NCBI GenBank assembly: GCA_025531455.1
Contig: JAMYHL010000087.1
Location: 1 to 64,000 of the forward strand
Length of the DNA stretch: 64,000 bases
DNA from: Apiotrichum sp. Y4204
Taxonomy: Eukaryota; Basidiomycota; Tremellomycetes; Trichosporonales; Trichosporonaceae
Direction: 5' to 3'
Positions 9,381-20,627 of this stretch are shown in pieces. The stretch's first letter is position 1. The number at the start of each line of letters is the position of its first letter. The notes under the pieces are model-generated. The model was not told where the DNA came from and ran no database searches. It saw nothing but the letters and a program-made list of their open reading frames with translations. The position numbers and the translations under genes are program-made.

Positions 9381-11929
9381 TTATGCGGCAATGACTCCGC
9401 GACCGCCGCTGGCTGTGCGCCGGACGGTCTCGAAGATACGGAAGAGAGAGAGGACCATGTTGCCGCAGTACAGAAGGAGGGCGACGAGGGAAATGCTGAA
9501 GCAGGCAACCTGGCGGCGGCAGACGTCGGCGATTTCCGGCGACGTCTTGAGGTACTCGGGCACGGGGGTGTCGACATTGAACCGCGACGAGATGTGTGGC
9601 GGGAGCGACCGCCGGGCTTGGGTGTATTCATTCCCCTTCGTCCACCAGGGTGAGAGGGTTGTGCAGTCGAGTGGTGTATCAATGTAGTCATTGACAGCCA
9701 GAGTCATGGCACTCGACCACAAGGCGACAAACAACAGATCCAAACACACCCAGAGCATCTTGGAGCGCAGGCCCCAGAGACCGATTGGGCGGCCAAAGTA
9801 CTCTCTGTACATGGCGGTGAGGACGTGCAGCATTGTGAATGCGGCATAGGCGATGATGAGTGTTGTCGACGGGCCGATAATGCCCGGTAAGCCGACATTG
9901 TGCAGTCTCCTGCGGATTGTGACTGCCAGTGCGAGGAGTGTCGTGACAATCGCAAGGTTGAAGAGACGGATGTAGATGGTGATACGCGCATCGAGGAAGA
10001 GCATGCGCCGGATGCGCTGGTGGACGGTGAGGCCGTCGAGCGCGTGCTTCTGGCGTGCCCTGCGCACCATGAAGCACCATCCCCAGCTCCCAGAGCTGCC
10101 CTTCTCCGACAGTCGGCTCGCCTGCGGAGACAGCATGTACTCCTCGTCGATGCGGTCAAAGGGGTTGACATTCTCGTGTCCCGCTGGCGGTTCCGGGACC
10201 TGCTGCCAGGAGCTGCTCTTTTCGCTCCGGATGGAGGGAGTGAAGCCGAGGCCTCCGGGCGTGGGCGGCAATTGTGCCGGGCGGTACCTCCCGTATCTCT
10301 TTGCCTTCTTTTGCTTGCGCTTGGGTCTCGGGCGCGTTTCGGTCGCTAAACGGTGTACTGGTGGACGCGCCACCGGCCTTTCCAACACACGACCACCGCC
10401 GTCCGTGTCTGTACTTGTGCCGTTGCCATCCGTCTCGCGCTGCAGTACCACAGCCGGCGGAGAGTATGTCGCTGGAGCCGGCGGAGGCGGGGTCTGCCCG
10501 CCAGGGCTAGGAATGGCCGGCGCAACGGGAGTGGTATGCCCAGGGCTCGTGAGGCTCGACGGGCGGTTCAGGCTCGCAGGCCGGCCAAACGCTGGGTAGT
10601 TCTTGAGGCTTGGGGGCGACTTGAGACTCGCGGGCCGGGTCCCACGAGGCGCACCGGTTACCCCGGGAGTCCCACCGTGACTGTGTTCTTCAAAGACATC
10701 GCCCGTTCGCAGAGCGTCCTGCCACGAACCCGCGTGCGGCCAGCCATTCGCAAAGTGCTGGGTAATCGGCGGTGGTAAGCGGATACGCAGGTTGTTGGCA
10801 TTCAGGCGGCGCATCCGGTGGTGGTGTGGTGTGGGTGTGGTGGGCGTTCCGTGGGGTGTCGTACTTCCGGGCGCAAGATCGTCCGACAGATCAACAACGC
10901 CGGATTCTTCGGGAACACCACTAAATGCAAACATCCGTTGTTTTGCCCGAAGTCGGGGCGATGCCGCCATGGCCATCTCCGAATCGGTAAAACTGTCGAC
11001 GCCGTCAACGCTCGAGCGCGTCCTCGTAGGGAGAAACCTCCTCATCGACGCCGTTGACGAGCGCCGCGGCGAGGGCCGCACGACAGCGGCGTCTTCCCCG
11101 CCGTCCGTAGCGATGGGCTCGGGTGTGTCTGTACGCTCGATACCTTCGGCGAGATTAGGGGGCGCACCGGGGGCAGAGTTGGATCGTGTGAGAGTTGAGA
11201 GAGTCGATGCCTTAGCGTCAGGCCGTTTGGGCGAGGCGTGTGTTGCGCGAGAGTGCTCGGTCGAGCGTCGGGGAATGGCAGCGGGAAGACGGAATGGGCG
11301 ATGGTTGAAGAGCTTATTTGCGGAGCCGCGGCGCTCGCCACCCGACCAGTTGTGCGAGTCACCGCTGTCCATCCGGTCCGGGGTTCGCCCGTGAGGGTCG
11401 CGTGAACGTGAACGTCGCTTGCGTTTATGTGTGTCCTTGGGTGGGTGCACTGGCGCTTCGCGGCCTGATTCGTACGGGCTGTCCCCTCCGTGGTCTCCCA
11501 GCCCGCGCATCGCGCGCAGCTTGGACATGCCGCGCGCTGTAAACGTCCACCATGGCGGCTCGTCGTCGTCGTCAGTGTCGTCGTATTCGTCGTCCGATGA
11601 GTCGTCAGAGGACACATATCGTAGTTTCCGACTGTGTTTGGGCCGGACGGGGCGCCGTGTTGGGAGCGCAGAATCAAATGCCGGCGGGTTCTCCATAGTG
11701 GGTGTTGGGGGATCGAATACGGCAGAGGCTGGGGTCAGACCACAGAACAAGAGTGCGACTTACGAGGAACGGTGCGGACTTTGCGCTGCGATGCGGTGGT
11801 CGAAGGAGGTTTCGGCGTGGTTGGGGATGCTGGGGTCGTCGTGGTATTCGCATTGGATGCTCTACGTGGCCGGCCGGACGCGTCAAGCGTCTGACGGCTT
11901 GACGACGCCTCGGCGTTGATGCCGATCAT
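9381..11929 (-). CDS. SRF1: Srf1-like integral membrane protein (regulator of phospholipase D)
   Basis: Two exons (11929-11764 and 11728-9381) join to 837 residues, starting MIGINAEASSSRQTLDASG. The first 570 residues are Ser/Pro/Arg-rich and look disordered. The C-terminal third has four hydrophobic segments: IYIRLFNLAIVTTLLALAV, TTLIIAYAAFTMLHVLTA, MLWVCLDLLFVALWSSAMTL and CFSISLVALLLYCGNMVLSL. Between segments 2 and 3 lies REYFGRPIGLWGLRSKM. This resembles the conserved loop of fungal Srf1 proteins (Lys/Arg-Pro-Leu/Ile-Gly-Leu followed by a KM-x-L-LDL helix). Srf1 stimulates phospholipase D (Spo14) and works at the ER and plasma membrane in yeast. The family call rests on this loop and the topology and is moderate; otherwise it is a multi-pass protein of unknown role. 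The last residues are small and hydrophobic (GGRGVIAA). Confidence 0.55.
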
Positions 11930-14900
11930 TGCGAATGGTGGGCGGTACGAGGATGAGGATGTTGATAAGTGCGAGAGATGATGAGGGTGAGGGCGAGGAT
12001 GAAGTGAAGGACGCGGTTGTTGTGATGTTGAAGGAAGCAGCGGCGGCGGTTATGACGCGCAGTTCATGGCCAGTGCAGGGCGAGGGAAGGGGCGTGAGAG
12101 TCGAGAGCTGCGAGCTGGGAGCCCACTCGGAGGAGGTCGCGTGAGGGAGAGAAAGTGGGTGGCGGAGGCGCTGCTCGGGGTGCACAACGAAATGTATGGG
12201 TAACGCCAAGACGTGGGCGCGGGGATTGGAGTTGAGATGGGCAGGCGGAGGAGGAAGAGTCAGGGCGCGGTTGCTGTGCGTGTTATGATGAAACGAGTGG
12301 AGGGCGACTGACTGGACGCGTCTGGTGATGGAGAGACCCCAAGTGATGGCGACACCGATAGCGATGGTGAGGATGCAAGATTCAGGCGAGACGAAAGAGG
12401 GATTGCTGTATGCCAAGCTGCCTGGAGAGCAAAAAGGGTGTGGAATCGGAAGCAACGTCGAGGGTGACGGCAGAGCTGGAAGAAACGGTGGAGACGACGC
12501 GCGCGACGCAAAGATGGCGGGCACGACGACGATGTCCAGGACGGTAAAAGATGTAGCGCAAGGGGTTGAAAGGGCGGGCAATGAAATGATCAAAGTCAAA
12601 AAACCGACCGACCAGTGTTGTTGCACCAACAACTCGCCCGAGCTCCACAACAACAACCCGCGTGGGCCAAGAGACGGAGACGGATGGGTTCGCCGTTAAT
12701 GGCAATAACGGCTCGATCCCTCCCGCTCTTGGCGGTGCGGGGTGCTCAATACAACTTACGCGATGCATGCAACAACGGCGAAGCTATACACAGCGGCGAG
12801 CGGGCAAAAAGCAGAGGGGCTACCGGCGGCCGGGGCGAGACCCAACAGCTAGCCAAATGGTGTGGTTGTGTTTGCGTTACATGGCACGAGACTTCAGACA
12901 CTCTCATACGCAACACTACTGATTCGTATCACTCCTTGACACCTATATCTTGCGCGATTTTGAACGTTTACACAACGCTCCGCTCTCATTGCATGTCAGC
13001 GACATGGGGCGACGTCGTCTGCATCGAGGCAGCCATCTATTGAGTCTTCTCGGCCTCGCTTGCGGGAGCGCAGTCACTCTTGATCACCCAAGAAGAGCAC
13101 CGCGGCGCCCTATGACCAACCGCCGTACTGCCACTGCCTCATCGCCGCCTCACCCATTCCACAAGGCCACAATGAACGATGGGCAGATGCATGCATCTGG
13201 TTTCCAATGTCGTGATTACTCATGCTTCTCACATGCGATGTAACGCCTCGTTGACAGGAGCCCCTCTCGCTCCCTCCGGCCACAACGGTTCTCCAAGCAT
13301 CACAAGTCGAAAGCGTCGCGAAACACAAGCCCAAGCCAGCGATGCGTCAAGACACGGGCAAGAACAGTCAACATACTGACCCCAATATACTAAAGTATGA
13401 GAGTCGAAACACTTCCACCTCACACATTCCATCCCAACCCTCTTCCCCCATACCTCCAATCTCCAAACATCAGCTCGAGCCGCCAAGCCTCTTGCTCGCT
13501 GATTGGCCATGGGGCCCTGAGCCGTAGTGCACGATAAGCAGTGCACGGTACGCGGCGCACGGTCCGCGCGGGGGCGGCGAGGAATGCGATGGCCGTGATG
13601 GGAAGGACAATAGGATCAGACTGCCAGAAAGTCTGAGATCTGAGATGTGATCTAATGCCCCGGATTTTCTGTTTGGGTCCTGGCTTACTCCGCGCCCACG
13701 GCTTCTCTCCATACTAGTACTCTCATTAGCACCAGCAGGCCACGTATCTATCCAACTCGGCCCGTGTGGCGCTCACTCATTGTCTTCGGCCCGCATCCGA
13801 GAGCGCGGAATGCGATCGGTGCAAGGCCGAGACATGAATGAGCCTAACGAGCAAGCATCGGCGTTGGTGTGGCTCTGGCATGGCTGGTGGTCAGATCTGC
13901 ATCTGAACAACGTCCGCCCATGATGACCTCACCCAGATCATGCACGAAATGGCACCGCCGTGTGTGACTGTAGTTGCTGAATGGGAGTGTGTGCGGGCCA
14001 TCAGCTGGTATCTGTGTACTGCTGAGGCCACAATTTCGTACAAGGCGAACTGTGTTCACGTTCGCCTTTGTTTCATCCGGGGCACTAAGGCCCCCAGCTG
14101 CAATTCACAGGCTTCCTAGCTCTCCACGCTCGTTGAGTCTCAAGTTCTCTAGCTCTCCGGCTGCACGCGACCTTTGCTCCAAGTCTCTAACATCAAAAAA
14201 CTGCATGAGTGGATACCGGAGTGACAACGAGGAAGAGGAAGGCAGTCAAGAAGAAAATAAGGAGCCCTGAGTTAGCCAACCCGAAGATGAGAGTAAACAA
14301 TCCAACAATCTTTTGGGCCAGCTGCCATCAACTCGAGTATTACCAAGTGCACGTCCCACCGGGAATGACAGGCCGCCAGCTGGTAGCGCGTGATGGTCCG
14401 GAATGAACAGCAGGGGGCTGCATACTGTATGTAAGTACAGGTGTGGCAAAGCATGGCATGTTCAAAGTGCCACTTTCGAATTGCCAAACTCTTCCATAAA
14501 AGAGTGCTGCCCGTCGAGATTATCGTCTCTGAGGACATTCGTGTCGAATCGCGCGTTCGACGGCCGCATCGAAGACGCGTCACACTTGGCGTGCGTGCAG
14601 ATAAATGATAGGGCAAGTCTTGCGGCGGCCCCACACTCCCGATTAAACGGCGCAACCCGCGAACATGCCTGCGGTTCTCCCTGCTCCGAGCAATAAACGT
14701 TCAAACCCCCACTCCGGCGAACATGCGCAGCTCGACGAGCAAGACAAGAAAACCACTGGACGGGCGCCGTCCTCGACGCCGTCCAACCGCTCAACTGGGA
14801 CCCCTGATAACATCGCCAACAGGCGCTGCTCCCTGCGCGTTGACCACAGTAGATGTTATATCGACTATTATGCCAGCCGGTGCGACCTTGGATGGAGACG

Positions 14901-15697
14901 ACCACGACGACGACGTGTCTGTCCGTCCGTCTGGTAACGAGACCGTCATCGTGAGTGTCGCAATGGGCCTCGTGTCACCTTTGATCTCTGTCCGCCTCAT
15001 CGCTGTCGCTTTACCTGCAACCTCCCTTCCTTCATCCCATATTTACCCTCTCCCACACAAACAGTCTACACTCCGTCCACACTTCCATCCGCGGTGCCGG
15101 CCCCTCAAGACCACAATGAGCAAGCTATCGTCACGGGCCCAGAGTGGTGCTCTTTGTGTTCCAGTGCCTAGGCCAGCGCTTCTGTCATCCAACCACTGCG
15201 AGGTGATCCGTCAGCTTCCAAGCTTCCGATATCGTCATCCCGAGCGGACCTGCAGTCATCCGAGGCACTTGACGTAATTCCGAGATGTAGGCGGTAAGTG
15301 ACGTTACAGTAGCCGCGGGCGCTCTGGCCTCGGCGTCAGTGGATCAGTGGCGTACCTCCATCATCAGATGCGCATTAGCTGAGCATTCAGAAGTGAGAGA
15401 TTTATAATTATTTGCAGTGTCAGGTCTTGTGCCAAGCCAAGAAGCCAAGAACGAGTAAGTACAGAGAGCCCAAAACAGACAACGCTGCGCTACAAATCAG
15501 AAAAACCACGCACAAAACAAGCTTCTGGGCGCGGCCAGATCCAGACCACGCCAAGCCCGCTGTTCCATGATAGTCTAGGCCGAGAGATTGGAGAGATGGA
15601 GAGAATGGAAAGATGGAAAAGAAGGAGAAGTGGGGCGGCAGGGGTGATGAGTTGCTGCCAAATTCTTGTAGTGGGTGGATGATTTCGTATCAAGAAG

Positions 15698-15952
15698 ATC
15701 GACGAGGATCGACGGATCGACATGATCGGCATATTCCTGATCACCTGCTGATCGGCACGTGTCCAGTAGCGCAGCTGCGCAGCTGGGAGGTTACTCGCGT
15801 TACTCGCCTGTTAGTGCCAACTGCTAGAAATGATTGGGGGCACAGTGGCTGCCCGGCGACTCCGCTGATCCACTATTAAAATTCCTCATGCCGATCACGC
15901 TGATCACCATATGATCACCATGCTGATCACTATGCTGATCACGTTGGCCAAG
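15698..15952. repeat. GATC-rich cluster with repeated CTGATCA
   Basis: About 250 bp contain more than a dozen GATC tetramers in two dense clusters. The first (15698-15760) includes GATCGACGAGGATCGACGG, GATCGACATGATCGG and CTGATCACCTGCTGATCGG. The second (15893-15945) repeats CTGATCAC at roughly 14-17 bp spacing. TGATCA is palindromic, so the second cluster forms an array of inverted half-sites. Origin and role are unknown. Confidence 0.6.
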
Positions 15953-18900
15953 CTGGTTCCCCTTGCGACGATCGCCGAGAAATCTAAGAGTGGGGCCCGA
16001 CGGCATCGGCACAGTGGTATAATGGCCCAATTGTACAGTGAATTGGCGCGGGCGGAACCACAACGGGAATGGGAGCGAGAATAGAATTGTGGCGTTATGG
16101 GATGTAGGGCGTACATATGGATGCTGGCCAGCTCTGGTCGATTGTTGTGCGTTGTGAATCACAAAAGTACAGATTTCAACTTGATGGCTTCCATGACAAA
16201 AGTTCATTATGTATACTTGCACTGTACCTTACTTTGTGACCAGAGATCCGTCCTGTGCATGTGATGTATCGTCCACACCCGTCAGCAACCCACGAGCCCA
16301 CGGCGAGACCCACGCTTCGCCACTCGCGCGCCGACCAAAATAAGAGCTCGCTAGAGGGCGATGATGGCTCGCTTATCCCTTCCGTCAGCCTCGAGCAGGT
16401 GCGCTTGTGCGCATGTGCCGGTGACTCGTGTGCACGTGTGCTTCCGCTCTGCTTCCGGTGAACAAAACGCCGAGTCGCTCGGTGACGGTGCACGATCCCG
16501 GGGCCTGGTAAAATTGAGTCTGTAGAGAGCGGGGGTGGGTCGCAAGCTCGGCGTGTGTGGTGAGCTGGATTGTGGCCTATTGTGGCCATGGTGGCCAAAG
16601 TGGCCATGGTGGGTGTCAGGGCCACCTAAGCGAACACATCAGCGATCAGCATATCACGTATCACTTTGGGTTCCGGATTCGAGTCCAGGTCGTCCCTCCA
16701 CGGCTGGATGAAACCCGGGGATTCATGTTCGTTACGCTCGGCGTATATATGCACACCATCGGCTCGACTCCGACATATCCGACATATCCATATCCCGAAA
16801 GTCGAGTATCGAGGATTGTCGATCGAGATCATGGCACCACGCGGACGACTCTTAGATCATAGATATGATATTGTGCAGTGATTTGCGTAATGGCTGACGG
16901 TCATTGTTCACTGTGCCTGCAGAACAGTGGGTGGAGTGAGATCCAGGCACCAGGGCTGGCTGTGGCGTGATGGGGCCGTAACCGGCGGCTTCGCTTTTTA
17001 GCGAGCTGGCGATCCGGTAATTGGGCGGGAAGGTGCGAAGCATGTGCACCGATGCGCGTGCTGGGTGCTGGAACGGGTCGCGTGCAGGGATTGAGCGAGG
17101 GCATTGACTGGAACGGCGTTACTGACGGGAGTTGGCGAGACTGACGAGTCGTTCTGACGGCGGCGAGAGCACGAGCTGCGAGCTGAGCTTGAGGCCTTGA
17201 GGGCCGAGGGGCTCTCTGTTTGACCACATGCATCCATATGGTTTGGGCTCGATCACTCTGATATCATGATACAATTGTTACAGGTGCAAAGTGCAGAAAG
17301 TGTACCTCCCTACGCTCCACGCATGGCCACGCACTCCTGTATCTGCTCATATGCACTGCGCATGCTGCGCAATCATCCCGGCCTCCTGTTGTGGTAGTGT
17401 GAGTCGCAATTCAGCATCCAGCCAAATCCAAACCTGTGCTCGTCGATCCTAGCCACAACCTTAAAGGAATAAAAATGCGTCATTCTTCGACCTCACTATG
17501 GACCGCAGAGAAAGGTACAATGAGCCAGTAGTCCTGTAGCTCAAAGACAATGAATCCACGTACTTTTTCTTGAGCAGAGGCCGACGGACAGTGTCAATGG
17601 CTGGTGATGTGCGACTGCGACGGACGGTGCCATGGTGCGGTGGCAATCTGGCACATTTCGAATCGCGAACCAGTCCCTCATGGCCACACCACCATGGCTC
17701 ATAGGCATCATACGCTCACCGGCTCACCTTGCTCGGCCACTAACGGCGAACACGTCATAAGGTTTCCGCCAGGGGGTTGGCTCCCATGCCGGCAAAGATT
17801 GCTCATAGTCGCCTGATCGACAGGAGCAGGAGCCAACGGATAGGAGCAGAGCGGGAGTGTCCACTCTTTGCCGACTCGTTCTTATGTCTGCCCAGCTTAT
17901 CGGCTGGGTCATGTCCGACCTCCGAGCCTTCGCCGGGACAATGTCCTATTGACCGATGGGTGTCGCACTAGCGGCCAAAAGGCACAGACATTGCACTCTG
18001 GAAGATCTGGGCCCCAGGCCCCAGGCCTAGATGCACCGCACACAGTATGGCGAGATTGTATACACTTCCAAATTCGAATCGCTCGCTCGTTCTGGTCTCC
18101 CGGTCCTGTCGGTCCTGGAACCTGGTCTCCAAATCGTTGGTTGGCCACATGTGCCGACCGCAATGGAGACTGAGTACCGAGTAGTGGGGCCAAGCACCCA
18201 CCTATGCGCATTATCGCCGTCCTCGCGATCACCAACACCGCTCTGCATATTTGTATGTGTTTCCACGCAGGTACGGAACACAGGTACAGAGGCGGCCAGG
18301 TGCGCCAAGTGCGCCGCCAGGTGCGTCTGGTGGCCAGACCAGCCGGCGGCACCTGGGCGTAGGTCAGCGGCTCAGCAGCTCTGTAGGTTTCCATTCAGTA
18401 CGCTTGCGTGTACAGCTCGCTAGTTAGCGAGACCATGATATCCATGATACCGCCGCCCGTCGGACTCGCTTCCACGCGGTCCGTCACCGAGTAACCGCAT
18501 AACCGCTGGCTGGATGGTTGGCCGCTGCCTGGCCGCTACGCCGTTCGTTCCGGGCCACGGGCCTCAGGCTGTCCATGCCGCGGCGACAGCTTGCAGCTGG
18601 GTGTCTGAGCTGACTTTAACTCACGGTGTCGACGATCTGTCGATCATCTGCGGAGCCGCGAGCCGCGACCGCGACCTGGACCACGTCCTGGACTGCGCGT
18701 TCTACGGTTACAAACCAGCTGCCCGAACCCACCACTGCGTCCTGTCTCCAGACTAACAGGAAACCGTAAACCGAATCCATGAGAGATGAGTGGGGTCTCC
18801 GGGACGCTGCATGCATCATTAATTACGACGAGCGAGCTAGCGCTCACCTCAAGAGTTACCCGGAATCTCGTCCAGCATCACATCAGGTCCGTCTCCGTCT

Positions 18901-20026
18901 CCGTTGCAGTCACGGTCGCTGCCAAGCTGCAATGCCTTCCCGTCGCATTTACTATGTCAATATATTTTGTTGTTCTCGTCTCTTCTCTTCGTATCTCATT
19001 CCTCAACCACCTCTGCGTCGCCACTTGCCCACATTCCACACAGTTGAGACGCCGCGAAGAACGCCGCGACAGGACTGGACGCGTTATCCTCGTCGCCTCG
19101 GGCACCACCACGACACCATCCACACCCCGTCTATCGAGGTGGTGTGCTGTCGCAGCTTCTTCAGCTGTCCCAGCTGCTCCAGCTACTCCAGCTTCTTCAT
19201 TTTATCCAGCTGCTCTAGCTGCTCTGCGCACTCACTTGCTGCTTTCCCCATCCCGCGTTTGATATTTGCACCTTTGTTTTCGACATTCCTCTTCGCGCAT
19301 TCCATCCGCAATATCGCGATCGCACAGTGCACCGCCGCCACCCGCCCGGTCCGCAAGTCGCCGCACTCCCCGGTCACAACACCGAGGTCACAACCCGGAA
19401 CCCACAAGGTCACACCCCCGATCTCCGGCGGGCAGCAACGCCGACTTGCCCGTCTCGGCCTCTGCAGCAGTCCGCAGTCTTCATCCAGCCTCAACCACCC
19501 ATCCCACCTTCCCGTATCCGCCACACCCTGTCTCCACCCCCCACCTCGTCCACGCCTCCATTCAGCCCTGGTGCCATCCCGTCATCCTCGGTCGACCCCG
19601 CGTCATCCCCGAAGCGGCAAGCGAGCTCTTCAAAGCTGTCACTGTTTGACAGACAGTTGACTGTCGCTGGCCACTAGTCACCTCGAAGCCGTCCACTGTC
19701 TCGGACCCAGTGGTGTGTTTGAGGCTGCAGGCTGGTCTCCGAGTGCCTTTGCGAGATTATCCAAATTGTCTGGCTCACAGCACCACCCACCGCGCAGAAC
19801 AAAGCTGCTCCTACACCGTGCTTTTTTCTCTTCATCTGCGTCTTCCCGCATCACCTTGGCCCTTTTCCTCGGTCTATCCACTGCGCGCACTGTGTTGCTT
19901 GCTTGAGCTGCGTTTGCTTGCCTTTTGATAGGAGAGACTTAACAGCAAGTGGAGTGTCCTGCGTATCAAGCCGTAAAAGAGTAGGATTAGGATTAACAGG
20001 GTGTCTCTCTTTTTGGCTTTTTGCCC

Positions 20027-20084
20027 TTTTTTTTTCTTTTTTTTTTTTTTTATCCTATTATCGGTTTGATTTGATTTGATTTGA
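20027..20084 (+). repeat. poly-T tract followed by TTTGA repeats
   Basis: A 25-base T run broken by one C (20027-20051) is followed by four TTTGA units around 20064-20083. They lie about 550 bp before the PPP4R1 start, in a pyrimidine-rich stretch. This could be a promoter-type nucleosome-free poly(dT) element. Confidence 0.6.
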
Positions 20085-20250
20085 TCAATTTTTTTTATTC
20101 CCTCCCCCCAACCCCCCAACCCTCCGCCTTTGCGCCTTGGCTCGTGCTACTGTGCTCCTCCTGCGCCACTTGACTCTCGGGCCTCGAAAACATATTCATT
20201 ACACCCATTATCCACCTGCCATCGAACATTATCCACATCGACACACTCCA

Positions 20251-20278
20251 CACTCCACACACATACACACACACACAC
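20251..20278 (+). repeat. CA microsatellite
   Basis: An imperfect (CA)n run of about 28 bases lies in the PPP4R1 leader. CCATCACCATTACC-type trinucleotide-like repeats follow at 20325-20352. Confidence 0.7.
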
Positions 20279-20627
20279 GGCAAACTAGTGATTGTAGTGA
20301 GCACACTGTCTCAAACCACACTACCATCACCATCACCATTACCATTACCACCACGACATCTTTGCTCGCCATCGCGCACCACGCCCCCCACACCTACATC
20401 CAGATTCAGGTCCGCATCCACACCCACGCCCAGCTCCCTTTACACACTCGACAAGCGGTCAAAGCGTACACACCCCCACACTCCACACTCCACTTCCCCC
20501 GCACCCACTCTTCCACCGCCCACTCAATCACCCGCATGCGACCACCCCGGCCAGCATCACCACTCCGCGCGTAAATCCTCCTCCGACGCCCTGCCCCCTT
20601 ACCGGCTGCGGATCTCAAACCGCCAGC

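Larger units (their letters stand above)
11930..20627. other. 8.7 kb interval without a recognisable gene
   Basis: Between the SRF1-like gene and the PPP4R1 start I find no frame with family-like sequence or a convincing exon chain. Both ends look like long pyrimidine-rich leaders on the sense strand of the flanking genes: 11930-12700 is CT-rich on the minus strand, and 18950-20620 is CT-rich on the plus strand. The middle holds a GATC cluster (15698-15952), GTGGCCA-type repeats near 16570-16625, and GCCAGGTGCG repeats near 18297-18330. A long T tract and CA/ATTACC microsatellites lie just before PPP4R1. Short multi-exon genes or non-coding RNAs cannot be excluded by eye. Confidence 0.5.

Noticed and set aside
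11883..12656. 257-codon minus-strand frame with a hydrophobic start
   Set aside because: It begins at a non-ATG codon, is pyrimidine-tract derived, and overlaps the SRF1-like start in another frame. It is more likely leader sequence.
16670..16690. GGATTCGAGTCC resembling a tRNA B box
   Set aside because: No T-stem pairing, acceptor stem or D-arm can be formed around it on either strand.
18779..19660. 293-codon plus-strand frame before PPP4R1
   Set aside because: It is Ser/Pro/Cys-rich with no domain-like pattern, and it lies in the pyrimidine-rich stretch expected of a leader.
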